A DNA stretch of 42,341 nucleotides. It comes from Bacteroidota bacterium (lineage in GTDB: Bacteria > Bacteroidota > Bacteroidia > Chitinophagales > Chitinophagaceae). The stretch is from NCBI GenBank assembly GCA_963169885.1, contig CAUJFR010000039.1, positions 1 to 42,341 on the forward strand. Direction: 5' to 3'. The notes below the pieces were generated by a model. That model was not told the origin of the DNA, ran no database searches, and worked only from the letters and a program-made list of their open reading frames with translations. The position numbers and the translations under genes were made by a program. Shown here in pieces: positions 24,983-32,042 of the stretch; the stretch's first letter is position 1, and each line of letters starts with the position of its first letter.

Positions 24983-25389
24983 ACAGATCACTGTTGCAAC
25001 CTATTCGTCCTTTGTTTTTGGTATTTATCCTTGTCAATGCACTGGCCCTGACCGCCAAATCCCTGCTGGAGAAATACCATTTCAACCAGGAACTGCTGAT
25101 CCTCGGTAACCTGCTCCTGTTTGTGGTGATCCTGGTTTCCTACCTGATCACCTATCGTTCACTCCATTCGTCCAATTCTCAGGCTTTTATACGCGCCATG
25201 TACGGCAGTTTCCTGATTAAGTTTTTTATCCTGGCTATTGCGGCTTTTACATACATAATGATCGCCAAAAAGGAGGTGAATAAACCCGGACTGGCCGTGT
25301 GTGCACTGTTGTATATCATCTATACGGCCATCGAGATCAGGGCCCTGATGTCAACACTTAAAAGAATGAAGCAGCAGTCGCATGCCTAA
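24979..25389 (+). CDS. Four-helix membrane protein, ATP synthase I-like
   Basis: This 136-residue integral membrane protein has four hydrophobic segments (about 12-28, 40-60, 72-92, 103-120): PLFLVFILVNALALTAKSLL, ILGNLLLFVVILVSYLITY, MYGSFLIKFFILAIAAFTYIMI, LAVCALLYIIYTAIEIRAL. Its layout resembles the uncharacterised membrane protein often placed between AtpZ and F0 subunit a in Bacteroidota, so a role in ATP synthase assembly is plausible by analogy. Overlaps AtpZ by 4 nt and the SprT-like gene by 8 nt. Confidence 0.65.
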   Translation: MNRSLLQPIRPLFLVFILVNALALTAKSLLEKYHFNQELLILGNLLLFVVILVSYLITYRSLHSSNSQAFIRAMYGSFLIKFFILAIAAFTYIMIAKKEVNKPGLAVCALLYIIYTAIEIRALMSTLKRMKQQSHA

Positions 25390-26011
25390 AAAAGAAGTCC
25401 CTGTCAATCACCTCGAACAATTTCTTCCACCGGGTACGGGGGAAGCAGTGCTGCATTACCTCCATGAATACAAAGTTCACCTGACCATTGCCCGTGAACG
25501 AAAGAGTATTTTAGGGGATTACCGCCACCGGACGCATCAGCAGAATCACCGCATCAGCGTAAACGGCAACCTCAATCCCTATGCCTTCCTCGTCACACTG
25601 CTGCATGAAATTGCCCATCTCCTAACGTTTGAACAATATGGCAACCGGGTGAATGCACATGGCCGGGAGTGGAAATCAGTTTTCGGAAAATTATTGCATC
25701 AGTTTGTACAAAACCAGGTGTTCCCCCCGGATATCCAGCAAGAACTGACTGAATCCCTCAAGAATCCAGCTGCCAGCAGTTGTGCGGAAGACGGACTGCT
25801 ACGGGTCTTAAGACGCTATGATGCAAAGAAGGATAATCATCACCTGATCGAAGAATTCCCAATGGGTAGTTTATTCCGCATTAAAGATGGACGGGTATTC
25901 AGAAAAGGAGAGAAGCTGCGCAAACGCTATAAATGCACTGAACTGCCCTCGGGAAAAGTGTATTTGTTCAGTCCGGTATATGAGGCGGTGCTTGTGACAG
26001 TTAGTAGTTAG
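25382..26011 (+). CDS. SprT-like metalloprotease-fold protein
   Basis: This 209-residue protein has a SprT-like zinc-peptidase core: RHRTHQQNHRISVNGNLNPYAFLVTLLHEIAHLLTFE, with HEIAH at residues 75-79 and the third ligand H93 in AHGREWKSVFG. SprT-like proteins relate to Spartan proteases that cut DNA-protein crosslinks; the bacterial role is less clear. The C-terminal half (LIEEFPMGSLFRIKDGRVFRKGEKLRKRYKC) could be a binding domain. The last codons (VTVSS, stop) come from a heptad repeat, so the native C-terminus may have been altered. Last gene of the overlapping operon beginning at 23951. Confidence 0.85.
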   Translation: MPKKEVPVNHLEQFLPPGTGEAVLHYLHEYKVHLTIARERKSILGDYRHRTHQQNHRISVNGNLNPYAFLVTLLHEIAHLLTFEQYGNRVNAHGREWKSVFGKLLHQFVQNQVFPPDIQQELTESLKNPAASSCAEDGLLRVLRRYDAKKDNHHLIEEFPMGSLFRIKDGRVFRKGEKLRKRYKCTELPSGKVYLFSPVYEAVLVTVSS

Positions 26012-26043
26012 CAGATAGTAGTTAGAAGTCCGATGCTTCGGAC
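25997..26043. repeat. Heptad tract of the GTAGTTA family with an inserted hairpin
   Basis: The units ACAGTTA, GTAGTTA, GCAGATA, GTAGTTA, GAAGTCC (25997-26031) match the tract at 2862-2896. A hairpin GTCCGA/TCGGAC (26028-26043) follows, then ACAGCCCCT as at 2897-2905. The first two units supply the stop codon and last residues of the SprT-like gene. Confidence 0.85.
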
Positions 26044-26114
26044 AACAGCCCCTGCTGAAGGGTGTTGGTTGAATATTTTTTAGAAAAACATCTTTGGAAA
26101 CTGGTGCTTTTCAT

Positions 26115-26636
26115 TTAGATTACGTTTCTTAGCAGGCCCTTCTCGCTTCTCGCTTCTAGCTCTTTCATCATCCACAACGGGCAACCAAAATGCCCGCTAT
26201 TACCCATCGGTCCGGTGAGGTAGGAAAAGCCTAAGCGTTCATATACTTTCAACGCAGCTTTCAGTTCGTTCATGGTCTCGAGATAAACCTTACTGAAACC
26301 ATTGGCCGCTGCCTGTTCCAGACAACGGTTAATCAGTTGTGTGCCTAAACCCGTGCCCCTGGCTTCAGGAAGCAGGTACATTTTTACGAGTTCACAGGTA
26401 TCTGCCGGTAAACCAGCCGTCGGGAAAATGCCACCGCCGCCAACGATCTTTCCATCTACCACAGCAATATTATACACCGATTTCTCCTGCCGGAATAATT
26501 CAAACAGTGTGTCGGTCGTGGGATCGTAGTACACAGTGCCCGGGTGATTGGCGCCGAATTCCGTCAGTGTATCGCGGATGATTTTGGCGATAACCGGGTT
26601 GTCGGCAGGTTGGATGGGGCGAATGATGGGGGGCAT
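26115..26636 (-). CDS. GNAT family N-acetyltransferase
   Basis: This 173-residue predicted acyltransferase uses acetyl-CoA. The N-terminus PIIRPIQPADNPVIAKII is the usual GNAT opening. VYNIAVVDGKIVGGGGIFP is the central beta hairpin. ELVKMYLLPEARGTGLGTQLINRCLEQAA contains the acetyl-CoA-binding R/Q-x-x-G-x-G/A motif (ARGTGLG). KAALKVYERLGFSYL is motif B. The substrate is unknown. Its last codons (ELEARSEKGLL) are written by a 7-bp repeat (26139-26159), and the true C-terminus may have been extended or altered. It is convergent with the SprT-like gene. Confidence 0.9.
   Translation of the reverse strand: MPPIIRPIQPADNPVIAKIIRDTLTEFGANHPGTVYYDPTTDTLFELFRQEKSVYNIAVVDGKIVGGGGIFPTAGLPADTCELVKMYLLPEARGTGLGTQLINRCLEQAAANGFSKVYLETMNELKAALKVYERLGFSYLTGPMGNSGHFGCPLWMMKELEARSEKGLLRNVI
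26139..26159. repeat. Three heptads (CTTCTCG) at the 3' end of the GNAT gene
   Basis: CTTCTCG, CTTCTCG, CTTCTAG on the plus strand; on the coding strand they encode part of LEARSEKG. Same 7-bp period as the intergenic tracts. Confidence 0.65.
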
Positions 26637-26670
26637 GGAGCTAAGTTAGGGCGAAATGGTGAAACGTAAG

Positions 26671-26777
26671 AATGAGTAATCAGTAATTAGTAATGAGTAA
26701 GGGACACCCCGAAAAAAGAATGGCTCTTTTCTTTCAGGTGCGTCGTCGTTTACTCATTACTCATTATTCATTACTCA
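26671..26777. repeat. Inverted pair of heptad tracts, about 30-bp arms
   Basis: The left arm (from 26671) is AATGAGT, AATCAGT, AATTAGT, AATGAGT; the right arm (from 26750) is TTACTCA, TTACTCA, TTATTCA, TTACTCA. As an inverted repeat over 30 bp (26671-26700 against 26750-26779) they differ at 3 positions around a 49-nt centre that contains AAAGA-rich sequence. It lies between the GNAT gene start and the MuiA-like gene stop, both on the minus strand. Confidence 0.85.
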
Positions 26778-26800
26778 TTTCCCTAAACCAAAACCAACTG

Positions 26801-28693
26801 TTAGTCGAGCTGCAAGACTTTATCGCGTGGATATTTTACCTCGTATTTAAAGCTGAGTTTATTTTCTTTTTTAGGTTCAACGGTCAGTTGCCAGGTGAGT
26901 TTCTGCGTATCATCATCCAGTTTGGCCCCGTCATATTTACGATCCTGAATTTCTATTTCTTTCATCGTGGATATCGGGAACTGATCATCAACTGTAATAC
27001 TGATGGCCTGCTGTTTATTGTTACGGATCACAATTTCATACTGACGGGTATCCGTTTTATTACTGCCTATGAATTTCCGTGAACTGTACTCCTTCAGTAA
27101 AGTCCTTTTTACCACAACTCCTTTGTCACGGCCAAGTGAAATATTCAGGGTATCACCGGCGCTGGCCACATCCAAATTTGATTTGCCCAGGAAAGTACCT
27201 TCGAAAAACAGGTTGGCTTCACCCGGCAGCAGGTTTAGTTCCTGCCAGTCTGCAATGCGGGCGGTTAAGAAAGCATCGGGTTCAAATTTAGGCGCGGCAT
27301 AATATTCAAACTCCGCTTTCAGTTCATAACCATCAATATCCACCGTATAGGTCTTTCCATCATTCAGTACCGTGTAGGGGTCATCAATTTCATAGATCGT
27401 GGTGGTGGGCTGGTAGCTGGTGGTGGTGCTGATCGCTGTTTGCTCTTTCTTTTTTCGGACGTTCGCTGAAGTAACTGGAGATTTTTCCCAATTGCTGTAT
27501 CCGGAATTCGAATAAGCACTGGTAACAACTACCTCTGATAAGTCTTTTGAGTTTTCTTTAAGTGAAATATTCATGTAGGCAGATGACGGAATGATTTCTG
27601 TTGTCTCCATGCCAATGGCACTCACCACCAGGACAGAAGAGCCAGTACCAACATTGAGATTAAAACTGCCATTCATATCAGCTGCAGCCCCTGTACGGGC
27701 ACCTTTTAGTACGATACTGGCTCCGGGAATTGGGTTGCCTTGTTGATCGGTGACTCTGCCTGATATAACACCGCCGGTTGCTGATAAACTCACTCCGGCA
27801 ACCCTTCCCTGCAGCGCGTTGGTGAATGCGGATGGGTAATAGTATTTCAGAAACCAGGGATTGATCACCGGTTTAGTGCCATCTTCATTGGGATTACCGG
27901 TAGATAAATAGAGTTTTACATCCTTCCAATCTTCCCCGCTTTGCTGAAATACATTCGCCTTATACTGCAAACTGATCGGGCTGCTGATATCCTTTACCCG
28001 GATATCATAGGTGGGATACCAGCCGGATTTCCGGACCAGGTAGGTCAGTGTAAACTGACTGTTGGTGGTTTCTTTGGCATTGACCGTTACATGAATTTCA
28101 CTGGTGGAAATATCGGATTTCTGATTCAACTCTGCCAGCTGCCGGTTCATTTTGACCAATTCCGCTTCCATTTTTTTTACCGATCGGTCCGTTTCCATTT
28201 GTTTCTGGTACACTTCTGTCAGCCGGCTACGCTGAAAGTCGGCCGCTTCCTTCAGGTCAGCGGCTTTCAGCCCATTATTCGCGCCCCCGATCTGCTGGTT
28301 TTTTACCAGCATGGTTTCTTCCTGTTTAAATACATTCAGGATATTTCGCTGCAAAGCAATTTTTTCAAGCAAGGATTCTTTCTGGGTCTCGATTTCACTG
28401 ATCTCAGTCTGTTTTTGTTGTTCCTTCAGGTGGTTTTGCTGGTGAATGACAGACAACACCGTTATATTTCCCTCAGCTTTTACCTGTATACTCTGCACAT
28501 CAATAGCGGGTGAGATATTATTGAATACGAGTTCGAACTTGCCGGCAGTCAGGTTGACTTTAGCACTGCGCTGGGTCTGGGCACCTTCGAGAAAAACAGT
28601 TACTTTATCAATTTTGCTTTCTACCGTTTTCTTAGTCTGGGCATTAATCTTGAGCATGGCCATACAGACCAGCAGAAGTAAAAGCTGTCTCAT
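26801..28693 (-). CDS. MuiA-family (DUF4139) protein with inserted TonB-receptor-like modules
   Basis: This 630-residue envelope protein has a signal peptide (MRQLLLLLVCMAMLKINAQ). Residues about 25-125 match the DUF4140-type N-terminus (KIDKVTVFLEGAQTQRSAKVNL). Residues about 95-195 are coiled coil. Residues about 205-270 (FTLTYLVRKSGWYPTYDIRV, GEDWKDVKLYLSTGNP) and about 430-630 (the later beta part, ending FKYEVKYPRDKVLQL) form the split DUF4139 domain. Between them, residues 292-308 (TNALQGRVAGVSLSATGG) read like a SusC plug fragment and 309-390 (SGRVTDQQGNPIPGASIVLKG, LSEVVVT) are a CarboxypepD_reg-like domain. MuiA names derive from a mucoidy-related role; biochemical function is unknown. 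Confidence 0.83.
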   Translation of the reverse strand: MRQLLLLLVCMAMLKINAQTKKTVESKIDKVTVFLEGAQTQRSAKVNLTAGKFELVFNNISPAIDVQSIQVKAEGNITVLSVIHQQNHLKEQQKQTEISEIETQKESLLEKIALQRNILNVFKQEETMLVKNQQIGGANNGLKAADLKEAADFQRSRLTEVYQKQMETDRSVKKMEAELVKMNRQLAELNQKSDISTSEIHVTVNAKETTNSQFTLTYLVRKSGWYPTYDIRVKDISSPISLQYKANVFQQSGEDWKDVKLYLSTGNPNEDGTKPVINPWFLKYYYPSAFTNALQGRVAGVSLSATGGVISGRVTDQQGNPIPGASIVLKGARTGAAADMNGSFNLNVGTGSSVLVVSAIGMETTEIIPSSAYMNISLKENSKDLSEVVVTSAYSNSGYSNWEKSPVTSANVRKKKEQTAISTTTSYQPTTTIYEIDDPYTVLNDGKTYTVDIDGYELKAEFEYYAAPKFEPDAFLTARIADWQELNLLPGEANLFFEGTFLGKSNLDVASAGDTLNISLGRDKGVVVKRTLLKEYSSRKFIGSNKTDTRQYEIVIRNNKQQAISITVDDQFPISTMKEIEIQDRKYDGAKLDDDTQKLTWQLTVEPKKENKLSFKYEVKYPRDKVLQLD

Positions 28694-28856
28694 AATAGAT
28701 GGTTTTGAGACAGGATGCCATCGTTGATCAGATTACATAAGGGAAAAGGGAAATAGTGCAGCCTGGATTAGTAAAGTGAAGGAAGACGAGGCATAAGGGA
28801 GAGGGAAGGATTGAAAAGCACTATTGTGTTGCCAGGTCTGAATAACGTAGAGTAAG

Positions 28857-28946
28857 ACGAGGCGGGACGCCTCGTTGAGCGGCCAGCAGGGCTTTTTCTA
28901 CTGTCGCCACAGGCGACATAATACAACCCGGGAACTGGAAGTTCCC
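28857..28946. repeat. Array of three tight hairpins with 3-nt loops
   Basis: Hairpin 1: ACGAGGCG-GGA-CGCCTCGT (28857-28875). Hairpin 2: TGTCGCC-ACA-GGCGACA (28902-28918). Hairpin 3: GGGAACT-GGA-AGTTCCC (28930-28946). All arms are perfect (7-8 bp). They occupy the 336-nt gap between the MuiA-like gene start (28693) and sucC stop (29029), along with the sucC terminator. No gene is seen there. The form resembles REP-type palindromes; no transposase is nearby. Confidence 0.7.
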
Positions 28947-28954
28947 AGGCCCTT

Positions 28955-28990
28955 CAAAAAACAAAAAGTCCCGGTCAAACAACCGGGACT
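28955..28990 (-). terminator. Terminator after sucC
   Basis: On the minus strand AGTCCCGGT, loop TGTTTG, ACCGGGACT is followed by a T-rich run (TTTTTGTTTTTT). Plus coordinates of the arms are 28967-28975 and 28982-28990. It lies about 40 nt past the sucC stop. Confidence 0.88.
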
Positions 28991-28994
28991 CCTT

Positions 28995-29029
28995 ACTTAT
29001 AACTTAAAACTTATTACTTACAACTTTCT
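28995..29029. repeat. Heptad tract between sucC stop and its terminator
   Basis: The units ACTTATA, ACTTAAA, ACTTATT, ACTTACA, ACTTTCT start at 28995, 29002, 29009, 29016, 29023. It fills the whole space from the terminator to the sucC stop codon. Confidence 0.8.
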
Positions 29030-30240
29030 CAAGCAACTGCTTTCTTCACCAGTTCAGCCGCTTCACTCAGCAAAATAGCAGATTGAACTTCCAGACCGCT
29101 TTCATCGATCAGCTTTTTGGCTTCTACGGCATTGGTGCCCTGGAGACGAACGATGATCGGAATATGAATGTTGCCGAGATTTTTGTAGGCATCAATGACA
29201 CCCTGGGCCACCCGGTCGCAACGAACGATACCACCGAAGATATTGATGAGGATCGCTTTTACAGCAGGATCTTTCAGGATGATTTTAAATCCGGCTTCCA
29301 CCGTTTGCGCATTGGCTGTACCGCCTACATCCAGGAAGTTGGCGGGTTCACCACCGCTGAGTTTGATCATGTCCATAGTGGCCATGGCCAGACCAGCCCC
29401 ATTCACCATACAACCCACATTGCCATCCAGTTTCACAAAGTTCAGGTTGAACTGACCGGCTTCCACTTCAGTCGGATCTTCCTCTGTAACATCGCGCAGG
29501 GAAGAGAGATCAGCATGACGTACGAGGGCATTGTCGTCCAGGTTCATCTTACAGTCAACAGCTACGATTTTATTATCAGCCGCTTTGAACAGCGGGTTAA
29601 TTTCCAGCATGGAGCAATCCAGCCCAACATAGGCGTTGTAAAGATTGGTCACAAATTTTACGCAATTCTTGAATGCGTCTCCGCTCAGTCCCAGGTTGAA
29701 TGCGATTTTACGTGCCTGGAATCCCTGAAGTCCACCGGAAGGATGTACCCATTCTTTAAAAATCTTTTCGGGGGTATTATGGGCTACTTCCTCGATATTC
29801 ATACCGCCTTCGGTACTGTACATGATCACATTCTGACCCTTGGTACGGTCGAGCAGGATAGACAGGTAGAATTCTTTTCGGTCACTCACGCCGTCATAAT
29901 ACATGTCCTGGGCCACCAGTATTTTATTCACCACTTTACCGGCTGGTCCGGTTTGCAGGGTTACCAGGGTTCCTCCCAGTATTTTTTTCGCGAAGTCTGC
30001 GATATCTTCAATATTCTTTCCCACTTTCACCCCGTTGATTCCATTTTCTTTAATGGCTCCTTTACCGCGGCCGCCTGCATGGATCTGTGCTTTCACGACG
30101 GCGAAGCTGCTGCCGAACTGGTTTTTGATCTGGCGGTAGGCTTCTTCCGCTTCGTGTACTGTGCTGCAGGCAAATCCTTCCTGCACCGGAACATTGTATT
30201 TTTTCAGTAGTTCCTTCGCCTGGTATTCATGGAGATTCAT
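29029..30240 (-). CDS. sucC: Succinyl-CoA synthetase (ADP-forming) beta subunit
   Basis: SucC provides the ATP-grasp nucleotide-binding subunit of the TCA-cycle enzyme that makes ATP (or GTP) from succinyl-CoA. From ATG 30240 it has 403 residues. Visible are [19 protein letters not shown] at the start, [38 protein letters not shown], and [19 protein letters not shown], followed by [16 protein letters not shown] and [16 protein letters not shown] longer frame to 30282 would run over the -7 box (30257-30264), so ATG 30240 is chosen. sucD is not in the window. Confidence 0.97.
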   Translation of the reverse strand: MNLHEYQAKELLKKYNVPVQEGFACSTVHEAEEAYRQIKNQFGSSFAVVKAQIHAGGRGKGAIKENGINGVKVGKNIEDIADFAKKILGGTLVTLQTGPAGKVVNKILVAQDMYYDGVSDRKEFYLSILLDRTKGQNVIMYSTEGGMNIEEVAHNTPEKIFKEWVHPSGGLQGFQARKIAFNLGLSGDAFKNCVKFVTNLYNAYVGLDCSMLEINPLFKAADNKIVAVDCKMNLDDNALVRHADLSSLRDVTEEDPTEVEAGQFNLNFVKLDGNVGCMVNGAGLAMATMDMIKLSGGEPANFLDVGGTANAQTVEAGFKIILKDPAVKAILINIFGGIVRCDRVAQGVIDAYKNLGNIHIPIIVRLQGTNAVEAKKLIDESGLEVQSAILLSEAAELVKKAVA

Positions 30241-30256
30241 AATGGAAAAATTTGCG

Positions 30257-30264
30257 CAAAGATA
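30257..30264 (-). promoter_or_regulatory. -7 box (TATCTTTG) of sucC
   Basis: The minus strand reads TATCTTTGCGC, an exact match, 16 nt upstream of ATG 30240. Confidence 0.7.
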
Positions 30265-30619
30265 TAATTTTTTAGTATTCAAAGTCTTCTATTCATGCTT
30301 CAAAATCAGGCATATATCAGGGGTTTATTACTTTACATTTTTTGTTGCACTATATCCTAATGGTCCATTATTCTACTGGAACAGAATGGCCCGGCCAATC
30401 ATTTTAATTAAAAAAACACCTGTTATGAGGGGACGATAAAACAAGAAATTTGCCATGCAATGTTGGCAGGATGGGGGGGTGCAATACGTAAATATACGTA
30501 ATAAGAATTGTGTAGTTACTAGTGATTTTACATATAAGTACTCTTTTATATACAATTTGCGTATTATTTCATTTTTTAATAAGTGTAAACTTTTAATATT
30601 GCCTACATAAAATCCAATT
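30265..30619. other. Long AT-rich intergenic region with ATACGTAA direct repeats
   Basis: This 355-nt gap between divergent genes has no supported ORF. It contains a direct repeat ATACGTAA (30484-30491 and 30494-30501, 10-bp period, each core TACGTA being palindromic), a run of seven G (30473-30479) and an AT-rich block before the T9SS gene at 30620. One helical turn spacing suggests a tandem protein-binding site. No exact TAnnTTTG box is placed close to the start at 30620. Confidence 0.45.
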
Positions 30620-31978
30620 ATGAGGAAATCCACTATTCTGGCGGCTGTATTTTTTCATGCAGCGGTTGTTACCTACGGGCAGTCAATCCGGCTTATCACC
30701 CAATTTATAAATCCATGTGGATTAGATGGTGGTAACGAATTTATTATTGGTCTTGCCAATACACCTATCAATGTTGGAAACCTGGGTTTCGCTTCAATAA
30801 ATCACACCTCTGTTTCGCCGATCGTTCAGCCCGATTTTAACTGGTATTGGTATGGAAAAAATGTAATTAATGCACCACGGCCAACCTTTACTCCCAGTCT
30901 TGAAAATTGCGGGGTATCGGGTTCCGGATTATCCTGTTTCCGGATACTTGATCCAGGCACACCTGCAGATGCCACCACTATTGATAATGTCCGGACTACT
31001 TTAAATACAATTGCAGGGTGTCCGGTGTTTCAGCAGGTACCAGCTACCGGGATTATACCGGGTGGTCTTTTTAGTGTATTTCTGGGTGCGGGAGGCTGTG
31101 GACTTGATGTGCCGGCCACCAACCTGAATTTTTCCAATCATTGTTCTGGCAGCACTCCGATACAACAATATTACCTGGTGGTTGGAAATGGGGCATATAC
31201 CCCATTGTCCGCATGCAGTGGAGGCTATTTTGTAAATTCAAATGGGAGCTCGCGAACAAGTGTTATATATAATTATACCGGGGGGGGGAATACGATACCT
31301 GCCAATTATCAGTCCAGTAATACAATTTATACCAACGGCCCGGCTCCTTCTGCAGGTAATGCAGGGGTGATTGTACCAACAGGTTCTGGGGGTAGTATAT
31401 GGGTCAATAACTATGGATGTGTTCCCAGCCCAATGGTCATTCTGGATGAAAAAACTTTTTCTATCACGGGTCTTAAAAAAGAAAAAGATCAGGTTACGCT
31501 CAAATGGCAGATGGTCAGTTCGTCCGGCTATGACTACTTTTCACTGGAGCGTAGTTTCAATGGAGTTGTTTTTTCTGAATTAAAAAATGAAAAAGCCGAA
31601 CGGTCAGGTGATACCTATTCAGGGGTTTTTACAGATGATTTGGCAATAGCCCCTCTGCTTTATTATCGGATTAAATCGGTTGCCATGGATGGAAAAATAG
31701 CTTATAGTAATATGAAAGTGGTAAGCAACCTGGGCGCAAAACGGATGGCCGTTTTCCCGAATCCTTTTTCAGATCACTTTACAATCGAATCATCCGCAGA
31801 TGAGCCAGTAATCGTTACCATATCTGATATCACCGGACGGGAGCTGATGAAACGGACAATTAGCACAAGACGTTTAGAGGTGGATGCTGCCCGATGGGCG
31901 CCTGGGTTTTATACGATCCGGTTAAGTGGAACAGGTGGTGAAGTGTATCAGACACAGAAATTTATCAAACAAAATTAA
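30620..31978 (+). CDS. Secreted protein with T9SS type A sorting domain
   Basis: This 452-residue protein has a signal peptide (MRKSTILAAVFFHAAVVTYGQ), an N-terminal domain of about 270 residues with repeated cysteines (NPCGLDGGNEFIIGLANTP, SLENCGVSGSGLSCFRIL, GCPVFQ, GAGGCGLDVPATNLNFSNHCSG) that resembles lamin-tail-type or adhesin modules by layout only, a linker beta domain (YDYFSLERSFNGVVFSELKN) and the type A sorting domain (AVFPNPFSDHFTIESS, ending YQTQKFIKQN). It is exported through the T9SS and probably attached to the surface. A run of nine G lies in the coding sequence (31280-31288, encoding TGGGN). Function unknown. Confidence 0.85.
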   Translation: MRKSTILAAVFFHAAVVTYGQSIRLITQFINPCGLDGGNEFIIGLANTPINVGNLGFASINHTSVSPIVQPDFNWYWYGKNVINAPRPTFTPSLENCGVSGSGLSCFRILDPGTPADATTIDNVRTTLNTIAGCPVFQQVPATGIIPGGLFSVFLGAGGCGLDVPATNLNFSNHCSGSTPIQQYYLVVGNGAYTPLSACSGGYFVNSNGSSRTSVIYNYTGGGNTIPANYQSSNTIYTNGPAPSAGNAGVIVPTGSGGSIWVNNYGCVPSPMVILDEKTFSITGLKKEKDQVTLKWQMVSSSGYDYFSLERSFNGVVFSELKNEKAERSGDTYSGVFTDDLAIAPLLYYRIKSVAMDGKIAYSNMKVVSNLGAKRMAVFPNPFSDHFTIESSADEPVIVTISDITGRELMKRTISTRRLEVDAARWAPGFYTIRLSGTGGEVYQTQKFIKQN

Positions 31979-32042
31979 TATTCCGGGTTTCCTGAATATT
32001 TAATCAGTATCCAATTAAATCCAATATACAAATTCGAGAAAG

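Noticed and set aside
28857-28946. Terminators for neighbouring genes
   Set aside because: The three hairpins lack T-tracts on either strand; the sucC terminator at 28955-28990 is a separate, clear structure.
29083-30210. 375-codon open frame on the plus strand opposite sucC
   Set aside because: It is an antisense shadow of the high-confidence sucC gene; the composition follows the codon pattern of the other strand and no family is recognised.
31276-31290. Frameshift at the nine-G run
   Set aside because: The frame continues through to a complete T9SS sorting domain, so the gene is intact as given.
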